23,379 nt of DNA, taken from IMG/VR virus record IMGVR_UViG_3300009152_000216, positions 1-23,379 of that record. One strand, 5' to 3'. The stretch is from a virus. Shown here one piece after another: positions 14,016 to 19,869 of this stretch. Both the position numbers and the translations under genes were made by a program. The first letter of the stretch is position 1. Each line of letters begins with the position of its first letter. The notes beneath the pieces were generated by a model. It did not search any database. It worked only from the letters and a program-made list of their open reading frames with translations, and had not been told where the DNA came from.

Positions 14016-14267
14016 TTACTCTTCTGTTGAGTCAGACTTTCCTTTATTAATCCATTTGTCGATGGAACCGATTCCAAAAGACCCTAAAACTAACCATAAG
14101 AATGCATTAAAAATGAATTCGTTGATTACTAGGTCTTTCCCTAATGAACCTGTAACAATGTCTGCAATTGCAAACGCTGTCATCATAATAAAAGCTAAAA
14201 AGCCTACAACAGATTTCTCGTTGATTGTGTTGTTGTCGTTAAACAACTGTGCAAAGAATTTTTTCAT
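14016..14267 (-). CDS. Holin-like protein with two membrane segments
   Basis: An 83-residue protein starting MKKFFAQLFND at 14267. A longer TTG-started frame to 14291 is rejected because the ATG has better context and the TATTTAT motif sits at 14291-14297. Two hydrophobic segments are visible (about 20-40, VVGFLAFIMMTAFAIADIV; and 50-70, FIFNAFLWLVLGSFGIGSI) with a charged tail (KWINKGKSDSTEE). Size, topology and position between an adhesin and late genes suit a holin or holin-like membrane protein that lets the endolysin out. No exact family is recognised. Confidence 0.6.
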   Translation of the reverse strand: MKKFFAQLFNDNNTINEKSVVGFLAFIMMTAFAIADIVTGSLGKDLVINEFIFNAFLWLVLGSFGIGSIDKWINKGKSDSTEE

Positions 14268-14290
14268 AATATTTGGTAATTTACTTACCA

Positions 14291-14297
14291 ATAAATA
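14291..14297 (-). promoter_or_regulatory. TATTTAT late-type motif upstream of holin-like gene
   Basis: Read on minus, TATTTAT lies 23 bases before the ATG at 14267, in the 42-base gap after the adhesin gene. Confidence 0.35.
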
Positions 14298-14309
14298 TCT
14301 AAAACTTTA

Positions 14310-16409
14310 CTAAGATACTACAACATTGATTGATGTTCCTGAAACAAATTGTGTTGATGCTGCTTGAATCATTTGTGCCGACCTAGTCACCACAAGACGA
14401 ATTAAACTAGCAGTTCCAACATAATCTGCGGAAGTTCCTGAGTAAATCGCTGTACTACTTCCTTGACTTATTGTTATTGTTCCGCCCGAATTATCTAATG
14501 TTGAGAATTGTGACGCGTAACTTGTTCCAACTGTATTAATATTATTAAAGCTTAAGTTTAATGTTCCACCAGTATAGTTTGGATTGTACACTGATTTACC
14601 CAAACCATTATAAAATGCTGTTTCACCATTGTTATTTGGCGCTCTTGTTATAGTTGCACCATTAGCAAAAAAGAAGAACCAACCTCCTCCTGGTGTCGGA
14701 GTTGGAGTAGGAGTTCCTGTTGTTGTCACTGTCGGTGTTACCGATGCAGTTCTTGTTGGTGTTTGAGTATTAGTAGGAGTTAGTGTTGGTGTTGGTGTTG
14801 GTAATGAAGCTTCACAATCATCACAATTCGAATAGAAAGTTAGTGGTGAGCCTGTATCTGTTGGGGTAGCAACAATCTTATTGACGATTCTATAACATCC
14901 ACTTGGCGTTGCTCCTGTAAATGTCATGTTGAATACATCACCTGGTGCAAATGCTCCTGGTCCTAAATCAGCGACTAATACATTCAAAGTAGTACATCCT
15001 GAAATTGTGTAAGTTGTGGTTGTTCCGTCAATACAATCGGCACAATTAGGATAGGAAGATATTGGGTTACCACCATCTGTAGGTGTTGCGTTGATTTTAT
15101 TGATAATTGTGTAACATTCAGTTGCAGTCGCTCCTGTAAAGTCCAAATAGAATGTATCACCAGGGAAAAATGCTCCTGGTCCTAAATCAGCGACAATAAC
15201 ATTTGAACTACTACATCCTGAGATGGTGTAAGTGGTAATCGTACTTAAATCAGTTGAAGTTGGTGTTTGTGTTAATGTTGGTGTAACTGATGGTGTTTGA
15301 GTATTTGTTACACTTGGCGTAGGTGTAATTGTATTAGTTGGTGTTTGAGTATTAGTAGGTGTCGGTGTTGGCGTTACCGCTACTGATGTTTCTGTTGGAG
15401 TTGGAGTTGGTGATGGTCCATAACCGTATCTTGATTTAGTTGTGTTATAGATTCCTAAAATTTCTGCTGATGTTAATCCTCTGTCATAAATTGATACTTC
15501 CCCTACATTACCGTTCAAAAACTCATTACCACCAGTTTTTGCAATCTGCAATGCACTTGTAACAACATTATGTCCGACAGGAGTATCCGAACCAACTGAA
15601 GTACCATTAACATATATACTTCTTGTTGTACCATCATAAGTTGCAACAACATTAAACCAATCTGTCGCTGAAACAGAAGTAACCCCCACTAAATCATTAG
15701 CCCACCAATAATTTAACAACACACCAGTTGCCGCTGTTCTAAGTGCGTTTGATTGATTTGTAGTACCAAATGACCCAATACTCATAAGTCCACTACCACC
15801 CCAATTAGAACCAAGTTGAACCCATATTATAAAAGTATAATTTTCATTTCCTATAGGTAGATTGGAACCTGATGGATTATTAAACCAACCGTTTGCTCCT
15901 GTTGAAAAATAAACAGGTGATGAATTATTCCAAGCAATACTACCTGAATTTACCATTGTGACATCGTTTCCATTACCACTTATATCATACCAAGTGGTTC
16001 CTGTACCAGGATAGCTTGATAAATTATTGGCATCCAAATATAAAACAGGTCCACCATACGAATTCCAATAACCATTATTTGTTAACCATGTACTAGCCTC
16101 TGTTGCAGACGTAAAATTTTGATTAAACTCATTATTTGTTAACTGAAGAAAAGAAATATCAGTCAAATCTGTTGACTTAAAAAATCCAACTGATGCGGTT
16201 ACTCCTGAGATTGGTGTTGGTTGAGTATTTCCTGAAACAGGAACGGCAATAACATACCCATCTGATTCTTCGGGTCCCATCCACCAAGTAACTCCTCCTG
16301 GTTCTATACTATAATCTTGGTCAGCTATTCCAACCGCCAAACTTCCTACTTGTGTTGTTCCCGCAATTGGTGACGCACTTGGGTTATACGATAAAGGTGT
16401 TGTTGCCAT
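14310..16409 (-). CDS. Tail fibre/adhesin-like protein: LamG-type lectin, TP linkers and duplicated Cys domain
   Basis: A 699-residue protein without a signal peptide, as expected for a virion component. Residues 1-115 form an N-terminal domain of unknown type. Residues about 120-328 are a concanavalin-A/LamG-like domain (PVLYLDANNLSSYPGTGTTW, then WYDISGNGNDV and a C-terminal GNVGEVSIYDRGLTSAEILG). TP-rich linkers lie at 331-388 and 537-574. Between them two about 70-residue copies (392-461 and 465-533) repeat TTYTISGC, VADLGPGAF, PGD and ATPTD, each with four matching cysteines (399/432/456/459 and 472/505/529/532). A C-terminal beta domain follows (576-699). LamG folds bind glycans or proteins, so host recognition is the likely role. 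A TATTTATA motif lies 13 bases upstream. It is the largest probable structural gene in the window. Confidence 0.72.
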   Translation of the reverse strand: MATTPLSYNPSASPIAGTTQVGSLAVGIADQDYSIEPGGVTWWMGPEESDGYVIAVPVSGNTQPTPISGVTASVGFFKSTDLTDISFLQLTNNEFNQNFTSATEASTWLTNNGYWNSYGGPVLYLDANNLSSYPGTGTTWYDISGNGNDVTMVNSGSIAWNNSSPVYFSTGANGWFNNPSGSNLPIGNENYTFIIWVQLGSNWGGSGLMSIGSFGTTNQSNALRTAATGVLLNYWWANDLVGVTSVSATDWFNVVATYDGTTRSIYVNGTSVGSDTPVGHNVVTSALQIAKTGGNEFLNGNVGEVSIYDRGLTSAEILGIYNTTKSRYGYGPSPTPTPTETSVAVTPTPTPTNTQTPTNTITPTPSVTNTQTPSVTPTLTQTPTSTDLSTITTYTISGCSSSNVIVADLGPGAFFPGDTFYLDFTGATATECYTIINKINATPTDGGNPISSYPNCADCIDGTTTTYTISGCTTLNVLVADLGPGAFAPGDVFNMTFTGATPSGCYRIVNKIVATPTDTGSPLTFYSNCDDCEASLPTPTPTLTPTNTQTPTRTASVTPTVTTTGTPTPTPTPGGGWFFFFANGATITRAPNNNGETAFYNGLGKSVYNPNYTGGTLNLSFNNINTVGTSYASQFSTLDNSGGTITISQGSSTAIYSGTSADYVGTASLIRLVVTRSAQMIQAASTQFVSGTSINVVVS
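14811..15017 (-). repeat. Second copy of the about 70-residue Cys-domain repeat
   Basis: It encodes residues 465-533 of the adhesin. The same order of motifs (TTYTISGC, VADLGPGAF, PGD, FTGAT, Cys, NKI, ATPTD, C..C) occurs in the copy at 15027-15236, with clear but imperfect nucleotide identity. Confidence 0.85.
15027..15236 (-). repeat. First copy of the about 70-residue Cys-domain repeat
   Basis: It encodes residues 392-461 of the adhesin and is tandem with the copy at 14811-15017, separated by three residues. The divergence between copies suggests an old duplication. Confidence 0.85.
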
Positions 16410-16422
16410 TTTTCTTTTTTCT

Positions 16423-16430
16423 TATAAATA
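16423..16430 (-). promoter_or_regulatory. TATTTATA late-type motif upstream of adhesin
   Basis: Plus-strand TATAAATA reads TATTTATA on the minus strand, 13 bases before the ATG at 16409 and just downstream of the terminator at 16443-16470. Confidence 0.4.
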
Positions 16431-16442
16431 GTTAAATGGCAC

Positions 16443-16470
16443 AAAAAAAGGAGACACCGTCGCGTCTCCT
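16443..16470 (-). terminator. Rho-independent terminator ending the non-coding stretch
   Basis: On minus: AGGAGAC (16470-16464), 8-base loop, GTCTCCT (16455-16449), then a run of T to 16443. There is no minus-strand coding sequence between this site and 17054, so it must end RNA-only transcription. Confidence 0.85.
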
Positions 16471-16745
16471 TCAAAGTCCCCGTCAGGACTATATGTGTGG
16501 TGTTCTTGATTAGGTAGGGAGTACACACCGAGACCCCGTAAAATTGGACATTTTTTATTTTTCTGAATTGTGAAAAATACCTAAAAAAGACAAGGTGAGT
16601 TTAGATTTATCCTGGAAAATCTGAGAGAACCACTCATTAAAAACCGCCCGTGTTTGATTTAACAATTTTCTAATTTATAACGCGGAGAAGAAATTGTTTG
16701 GGTGAGTATGGGGAACCACCACTAAAAAACATTCCGCTGTCCATT
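16446..16745 (-). ncRNA. Candidate structured non-coding RNA of about 300 nt
   Basis: The stretch has a near-consensus promoter at its upstream end (16751-16782) and a strong terminator at its downstream end (16443-16470), with no convincing ORF on either strand between. A second hairpin lies just before the terminator (AGTCC/GGACT at 16475-16490, loop of 6), and a GGTGT/ACACC pairing is possible at 16499-16529. I do not recognise a known RNA family in it. It is above average in G+C for this window, as structured RNAs in AT-rich genomes often are. Confidence 0.4.
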
Positions 16746-16750
16746 TTTTA

Positions 16751-16782
16751 TAAAGATAAGAAAGATTTTAATGCCTTCCAAA
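16751..16782 (-). promoter_or_regulatory. Near-consensus Bacteroidetes-type promoter
   Basis: On minus: TTTG (16782-16779), 20-base spacer, TATCTTTA (16758-16751), one mismatch in the last base of TAnnTTTG. It reads into the non-coding stretch that ends at the terminator at 16443-16470. Confidence 0.5.
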
Positions 16783-16824
16783 TCTTTTGATGAAAATTCC
16801 GAAAATAAATTTCGGGGACTTCCG

Positions 16825-16914
16825 TGGTTGGGATTGGAGTCGAACCAATGGCACATTACTTTTCAGATAATTGCTCTACCGTGAATCTTAAAGGATTCCT
16901 GAGCTACCACAACC
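16825..16914 (-). tRNA. tRNA-Phe (GAA), aberrant: D-loop insertion and acceptor bulge
   Basis: On minus a tRNA can be folded: acceptor 5' GGTTG(T)GG with 3' CCCAACC, discriminator A, no encoded CCA; D-stem GCTC/GAGC; anticodon stem ATTAT/GTAAT with loop CTGAAAA (anticodon GAA, Phe); 5-base variable loop; T-arm ATTGG-TTCGACT-CCAAT. Two things are odd. The acceptor pairs perfectly only if one T (16909) is looped out. The D-loop is 24 bases rather than the usual 7-11, because it holds an extra self-complementary stretch (GAATC-CTTTAA-GATTC, 16898-16883). The gene may be a functional variant, a pseudogene or a tRNA-derived RNA. A consensus promoter lies 25 bases upstream. The spurious plus-strand ORF starting MVGIGVEP over this gene is a common tRNA artefact. 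Confidence 0.7.
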
Positions 16915-16938
16915 ATATATTAAAGAACTTTTGTTTCA

Positions 16939-16970
16939 CAAAGATAAGAAGAATTTTTCAAACCATCAAA
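16939..16970 (-). promoter_or_regulatory. Bacteroidetes-type promoter for the tRNA
   Basis: On minus: TTTG (16970-16967), 20-base spacer, TATCTTTG (16946-16939), an exact match. The tRNA begins 25 bases downstream at 16914. Confidence 0.7.
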
Positions 16971-17034
16971 TCTTTTTTTTTCAGAATTTGGATACCGAGT
17001 ATCTTTCATTACCTATAGGTTCCAAACTCTTTTA

Positions 17035-17066
17035 CAAAGATATAAATAACTTTTTACATTGACAAC
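17035..17066 (-). promoter_or_regulatory. Bacteroidetes-type promoter after the 84-residue gene
   Basis: On minus: GTTG (17066-17063; TTG core), 20-base spacer, TATCTTTG (17042-17035). It overlaps the stop region of the gene at 17054. The stretch immediately downstream has no ORF but a small hairpin (GATAC-TCG-GTATC, 17003-16991), so it may make a short leader RNA or simply add to tRNA transcription. Confidence 0.5.
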
Positions 17067-17308
17067 ATCCATCCCATTTTATTTTGCTCCTGATATTGGG
17101 AATAGGTACACTTACGCATCGACTTATAATCAGGTCTCAACTTTGAGTTCTTTGGGTACTTCTCCTCATGAGATTTTTGCTCTCTCATAACACGAGCATA
17201 TGCCTCAGTTTTGCTTGGAGCCCACACGTCATTAAACCCACCGCCAATCCAATTAAACAAGTAAAGGTAATCACCATTAACACTTCTGTATAACTTCTCT
17301 TTTGCCAT
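17054..17308 (-). CDS. Small hypothetical phage protein
   Basis: An 84-residue basic protein: a strand-rich start with aromatic residues (LYRSVNGDYLYLFNWIGGGF), NDVWAPSKTEAYARVMREQK, then a Lys/Tyr-rich tail. The start NGDYLYLFNW and 'P-S-K-T-E-A-Y-A' look like a small single-domain protein, but I recognise no family. It is monocistronic, with an exact host-type promoter at 17331-17362, so it is probably early. Confidence 0.65.
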   Translation of the reverse strand: MAKEKLYRSVNGDYLYLFNWIGGGFNDVWAPSKTEAYARVMREQKSHEEKYPKNSKLRPDYKSMRKCTYSQYQEQNKMGWMLSM

Positions 17309-17330
17309 ATCGTTTATCGTTTTGTGAATA

Positions 17331-17362
17331 CAAATGTAAGAAACTTTTTTTATTCTGCCAAA
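17331..17362 (-). promoter_or_regulatory. Bacteroidetes-type promoter
   Basis: On minus: TTTG (17362-17359), 20-base spacer, TACATTTG (17338-17331), an exact match, reading toward the start codon at 17308. Confidence 0.72.
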
Positions 17363-17364
17363 CT

Positions 17365-17462
17365 ATTTATTAGAAAATAAGCCTCCTTTAATTAGGGACT
17401 TTTAGGACCGTTCCAGTTATGGAACAAACTAGAGAACGATTCGCTACCGTTCTCTTTTTTTT
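17365..17462 (+). ncRNA. Candidate small RNA with late-type promoter motif and own terminator
   Basis: TATTTAT (17365-17371) is followed by a hairpin GTTCC-AGTTAT-GGAAC (17410-17425) and a perfect 8-bp terminator (17431-17462). No plus-strand gene lies upstream for several kilobases, so the terminator has nothing to end unless a short RNA of about 80-90 nt starts here. No ORF of note is present. The layout resembles 9779-9872. Confidence 0.5.
17431..17462 (+). terminator. Rho-independent terminator without an upstream gene
   Basis: AGAGAACG (17431-17438) pairs with CGTTCTCT (17448-17455), 9-base loop, then a T-run to 17462. The gene upstream (17054-17308) is on the other strand and diverges. 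Confidence 0.88.
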
Positions 17463-17483
17463 AAAAACTCGTATATTTCTATT

Positions 17484-17771
17484 ATGTTAGACAAGAAACA
17501 GAGACTCTTTCGCCTGATTGAAAATTATATCAATGATTTTCAAGGAGAATCTGTTCAAAAACTATATGGGGAGGGAGCACGAATTAAAGTTCATTCTATG
17601 AGTGATAGTTACTCCGAAAAATCTATTCTATTTGAAATCGTAATTATATTAGGTGATACAATTAATGAATCTGTAATGGATAAGGCTCTTGCAAATGTTT
17701 TAATTCAAGACGCTCTTGTATATTTCTTCCCTGACCAAAAAGTTAAAACTTACGTTAGATTTGATGTATAA
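17484..17771 (+). CDS. Small alpha/beta hypothetical protein
   Basis: A 95-residue protein: helix KKQRLFRLIENYINDF, strands (ARIKVHSM, SILFEIVIILGDT), helix (VMDKALANVLIQDALVYF) and a last strand (VKTYVRFDV). It resembles in size and layout the 84-residue protein at 21330-21584, whose start is MDKIDRIKRLVESSLD, so the two may be distant paralogues. RLIE at residues 11-14 also fits an [L/I]xE site, weakly. TATATTTC at 17472-17479 is a poor host-type -7 element only 4 bases before the ATG. No function can be given. Confidence 0.6.
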   Translation: MLDKKQRLFRLIENYINDFQGESVQKLYGEGARIKVHSMSDSYSEKSILFEIVIILGDTINESVMDKALANVLIQDALVYFFPDQKVKTYVRFDV

Positions 17772-17772
17772 A

Positions 17773-17796
17773 AAAAACCCTCAAAAGAGGGTTTTT
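17773..17796. terminator. Bidirectional terminator between convergent genes
   Basis: AAAAACCCTC (17773-17782), loop AAAA, GAGGGTTTTT (17787-17796): a perfect 10-bp stem with T-runs on both strands, placed between the ends of the genes at 17484-17771 and 17805-19079. Confidence 0.9.
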
Positions 17797-17804
17797 ATAT
17801 TTTA

Positions 17805-19079
17805 TTAACTAAACGGGTTAAAACTAAATCCTTTTTTTTCAGGTTGTTGTGGTATGAATCTTGGATTTTCTGCCGCCTGTGCAACTGTATTATCACTTAC
17901 AACCCATACTATCATGTCTTCAGAATTTTTATTCAACATTTGAGTTGCTGGAGTTGCGATATGAGTACCATGAACGTTATGAATAATTACAGGAACTCCG
18001 TTTTTAATCGCCCCAACAAATCCAACGTGACTATTAAATGTGAATGGGTCTTTATCTTTAACATTTCCGCTATTATCAAGACCTCTTTTTAACGCTCTTT
18101 GACAAAATGCCATACCTTTATTACCTGAATCTTTATGATATAATCCAACTATGTCACCTAATTTTAATGATGAAATATTTACCTTTGGTGATGATGGGAC
18201 GTTGTTTGTTACTATTGATGGAACCGCACTACCAATTTGTTTGTCAGCATCTTCGGATGCTGCGTGTTTTTCACAAACAGATTTACTTACTTTATTTTTT
18301 ACAAGTTGTGACCATATATTATTCCAATTAATTTCACCACTTGTAAACGCATTATATTTTACTGACCCTCCACTTTTAACATTGTTAAAAACATCCCAAG
18401 CATTTCCACCATATAATTCACTATCATATTGACTCAAACATTTAACCATATATGCAGAACATCTTTTTTCAGATTTGTCACTACTAATTACAACAGGTTT
18501 TGTTGAACTAATTTTACTACATTCTTCTTTAGATATTGCAATACATCTTTCACTTTCTTTAGTAACTACAGGTTTTTTAGTTATGGGCTCAACTTTTGTT
18601 TTTTGAGGTATTGGTTTTTTAGTTATAGGGTCAATTTTAATTGGTTGTGTAGTAACTGGGTTTTTTCTTGTTCCTTGTTTTCCAACAAATGTAACCCCTT
18701 TCATTGGCTCAGCATCTAATAAAGGAGCCGTAACTGTTCCAACCCAACCTGTTTGTTTAATTCCATTTTTTCTTTGGAAATCTTTGATTGCCATTAATGT
18801 ACGTCTACCATAATTTCCGTCAACTCCATCTTTATTTGGACCAAAGGTACCTAAATTATATCCTAATTCTTTCAATTTTGATTGAATTAGTTTCATGTTT
18901 TGTTTTTGGTCTGATGGTGCATTTTGATTGAAATTATTAATTTCAACATTAACAGTTTCTTGAGAACCGTCTAAATCTTCTGCATCCGACTCAATTTCAT
19001 TAATCAAAGAACTTTCTTTAAGAACTTTCTTAACAATTTTTTCTAAATCAGATTCTGTTAATTTTATAATTTTTTTCAT
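17805..19079 (-). CDS. Peptidoglycan-binding NlpC/P60- or CHAP-like peptidase with capsid-targeting-type N-terminus
   Basis: A 424-residue protein. Residues 1-22 are an amphipathic leader (IIKLTESDLEKIVKKVLKE, then SS) ending in LKE. Residues about 55-122 are a PG_binding_1 domain (MKLIQSKLKELGYNLG, GVDGNYGRRTLMAIKDFQRK). A Pro/Lys/Thr linker (140-175) follows. From about 205 there is a papain-like arrangement: RCSAYMVKCL with candidate nucleophile Cys207, GNAWDVF (225-231), KLGDIVGLYHK (306-316), HVGFVGAI with candidate His351, and PVIIHNVHG (363-371). This fits enzymes that cut peptide bonds in peptidoglycan. Most endolysins lack such a leader, so a virion-carried enzyme used during entry is a good inference. 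A TATTTAT motif lies 16 bases upstream. Confidence 0.68.
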   Translation of the reverse strand: MKKIIKLTESDLEKIVKKVLKESSLINEIESDAEDLDGSQETVNVEINNFNQNAPSDQKQNMKLIQSKLKELGYNLGTFGPNKDGVDGNYGRRTLMAIKDFQRKNGIKQTGWVGTVTAPLLDAEPMKGVTFVGKQGTRKNPVTTQPIKIDPITKKPIPQKTKVEPITKKPVVTKESERCIAISKEECSKISSTKPVVISSDKSEKRCSAYMVKCLSQYDSELYGGNAWDVFNNVKSGGSVKYNAFTSGEINWNNIWSQLVKNKVSKSVCEKHAASEDADKQIGSAVPSIVTNNVPSSPKVNISSLKLGDIVGLYHKDSGNKGMAFCQRALKRGLDNSGNVKDKDPFTFNSHVGFVGAIKNGVPVIIHNVHGTHIATPATQMLNKNSEDMIVWVVSDNTVAQAAENPRFIPQQPEKKGFSFNPFS

Positions 19080-19095
19080 TTTTCAGTATTATCCA

Positions 19096-19102
19096 ATAAA
19101 TA
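19096..19102 (-). promoter_or_regulatory. TATTTAT late-type motif
   Basis: Read on minus, TATTTAT lies 16 bases before the ATG at 19079, in the short gap shared with the divergent secreted gene at 19141. Confidence 0.4.
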
Positions 19103-19106
19103 GTCG

Positions 19107-19114
19107 TATATTTG
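19107..19114 (+). promoter_or_regulatory. Host-type -7 element for the secreted glycosidase-like gene
   Basis: TATATTTG matches TAnnTTTG, but no clean TTTG lies at the usual distance upstream (TTTC at 19081-19084 is the best, 22 bases away). It is followed by the ATG at 19141. Confidence 0.4.
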
Positions 19115-19140
19115 ACTTTGTAACTCAAAAAAAAAACATT

Positions 19141-19869
19141 ATGAAAATATTCCTATCTCTACTTTTTATTTTTTTCTTGACATCGGCTTCAAAAAACTAT
19201 ATCTATCCATTTTTCAAAATATCCGAAAAAAAAGATAACATTACGATTAATCATATAAATTCTTTTCCATATAATAAAAAAAATGGAACAATTTCTATTA
19301 TTAAAATCAAAAAAAACTTTTTTGATTATAAAGTCGTCAATAAATCTCACGAAAATTATGATTTTTATGTAAACTCAAATTATTTTAATAAAACTCCTGT
19401 CGGTGAAGTTATTACTGATGGAAAAAAAATCGCATCAAGAAAAAAGAATGGTGGATTTTTTACTTCTAATGGACTCACTCCTACATTTTATTTTGGTTCA
19501 CACCCAAAAGTAAAATATTCATCACAAACGCATACTATTGGGGTAATTCAAGGTAATCTAAATTTTAGAATTTTTAATTATAGATGGGCCAGATATAATT
19601 TGCCGAGACTAATTGTTGGTGAGGATAAATCAGGTAATATTATTATAGTTCATTCAAACTTTAATGGGGAATGTTCTATAGGAGCTATTTCTAAAATTGC
19701 TCAGTCTCAAGGAGTTTATAATGGACTTATATTTGATGGTGGTGCGTCAATTGAAATTGGTATTAAAGCCGATGGAGTTAACTATCATTATCAACAAGTT
19801 CCAGACATCATGCGTTCACTTGGTAATGTACCAACTCCTTGGGTTTTTATTACTGGTTCAAAAAATTAA
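19141..19869 (+). CDS. Secreted phosphodiester glycosidase (NAGPA)-like protein
   Basis: A 242-residue protein with an N-terminal signal peptide (KIFLSLLFIFFLTSAS, 2-17). The body matches the NAGPA/phosphodiester-glycosidase fold: VNSNYFNKTPVGEVITDG (77-94), an inner FTSNG (107-111), then IGAISKIAQSQG and IFDGGASIEIGI (197-208), the 'x-D-G-G-x-S' site. Known members remove sugars linked through phosphodiesters; bacterial ones are linked to exopolysaccharide or cell-surface polymers. Secretion to the envelope suggests an action on the host's own surface glycan, for example during lysis or against superinfection. It is unusual in a phage. Its stop overlaps the convergent gene's stop (19866-19869). 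Confidence 0.75.
   Translation: MKIFLSLLFIFFLTSASKNYIYPFFKISEKKDNITINHINSFPYNKKNGTISIIKIKKNFFDYKVVNKSHENYDFYVNSNYFNKTPVGEVITDGKKIASRKKNGGFFTSNGLTPTFYFGSHPKVKYSSQTHTIGVIQGNLNFRIFNYRWARYNLPRLIVGEDKSGNIIIVHSNFNGECSIGAISKIAQSQGVYNGLIFDGGASIEIGIKADGVNYHYQQVPDIMRSLGNVPTPWVFITGSKN

Noticed and set aside
14700-15420. Possible CRISPR array from regularly repeated GTTGGTGTTGG-type units
   Set aside because: The repeats encode Thr-Pro linkers in a continuous reading frame; spacing is irregular and there are no conserved repeat-spacer units.
16475-16540. Possible hammerhead-type ribozyme (CTGA-like and GAA segments near hairpins)
   Set aside because: The catalytic core (CUGAnGA ... GAAA ... cleavage triplet) cannot be completed with proper stems.
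16752-16975. Imperfect direct repeats (AAAGATAAGAA... CAAATCTTTT) flanking the tRNA, considered as attachment or insertion-site repeats
   Set aside because: Their shared parts correspond to the -7 and -33 elements of two minus-strand promoters, which explains the similarity without integration.
16824-17018. Plus-strand ORF beginning MVGIGVEPMAHYF
   Set aside because: It is antisense to the tRNA gene; this peptide start is a well-known artefact of tRNA T-arm and anticodon sequences, and the rest lies in promoter-rich non-coding DNA.
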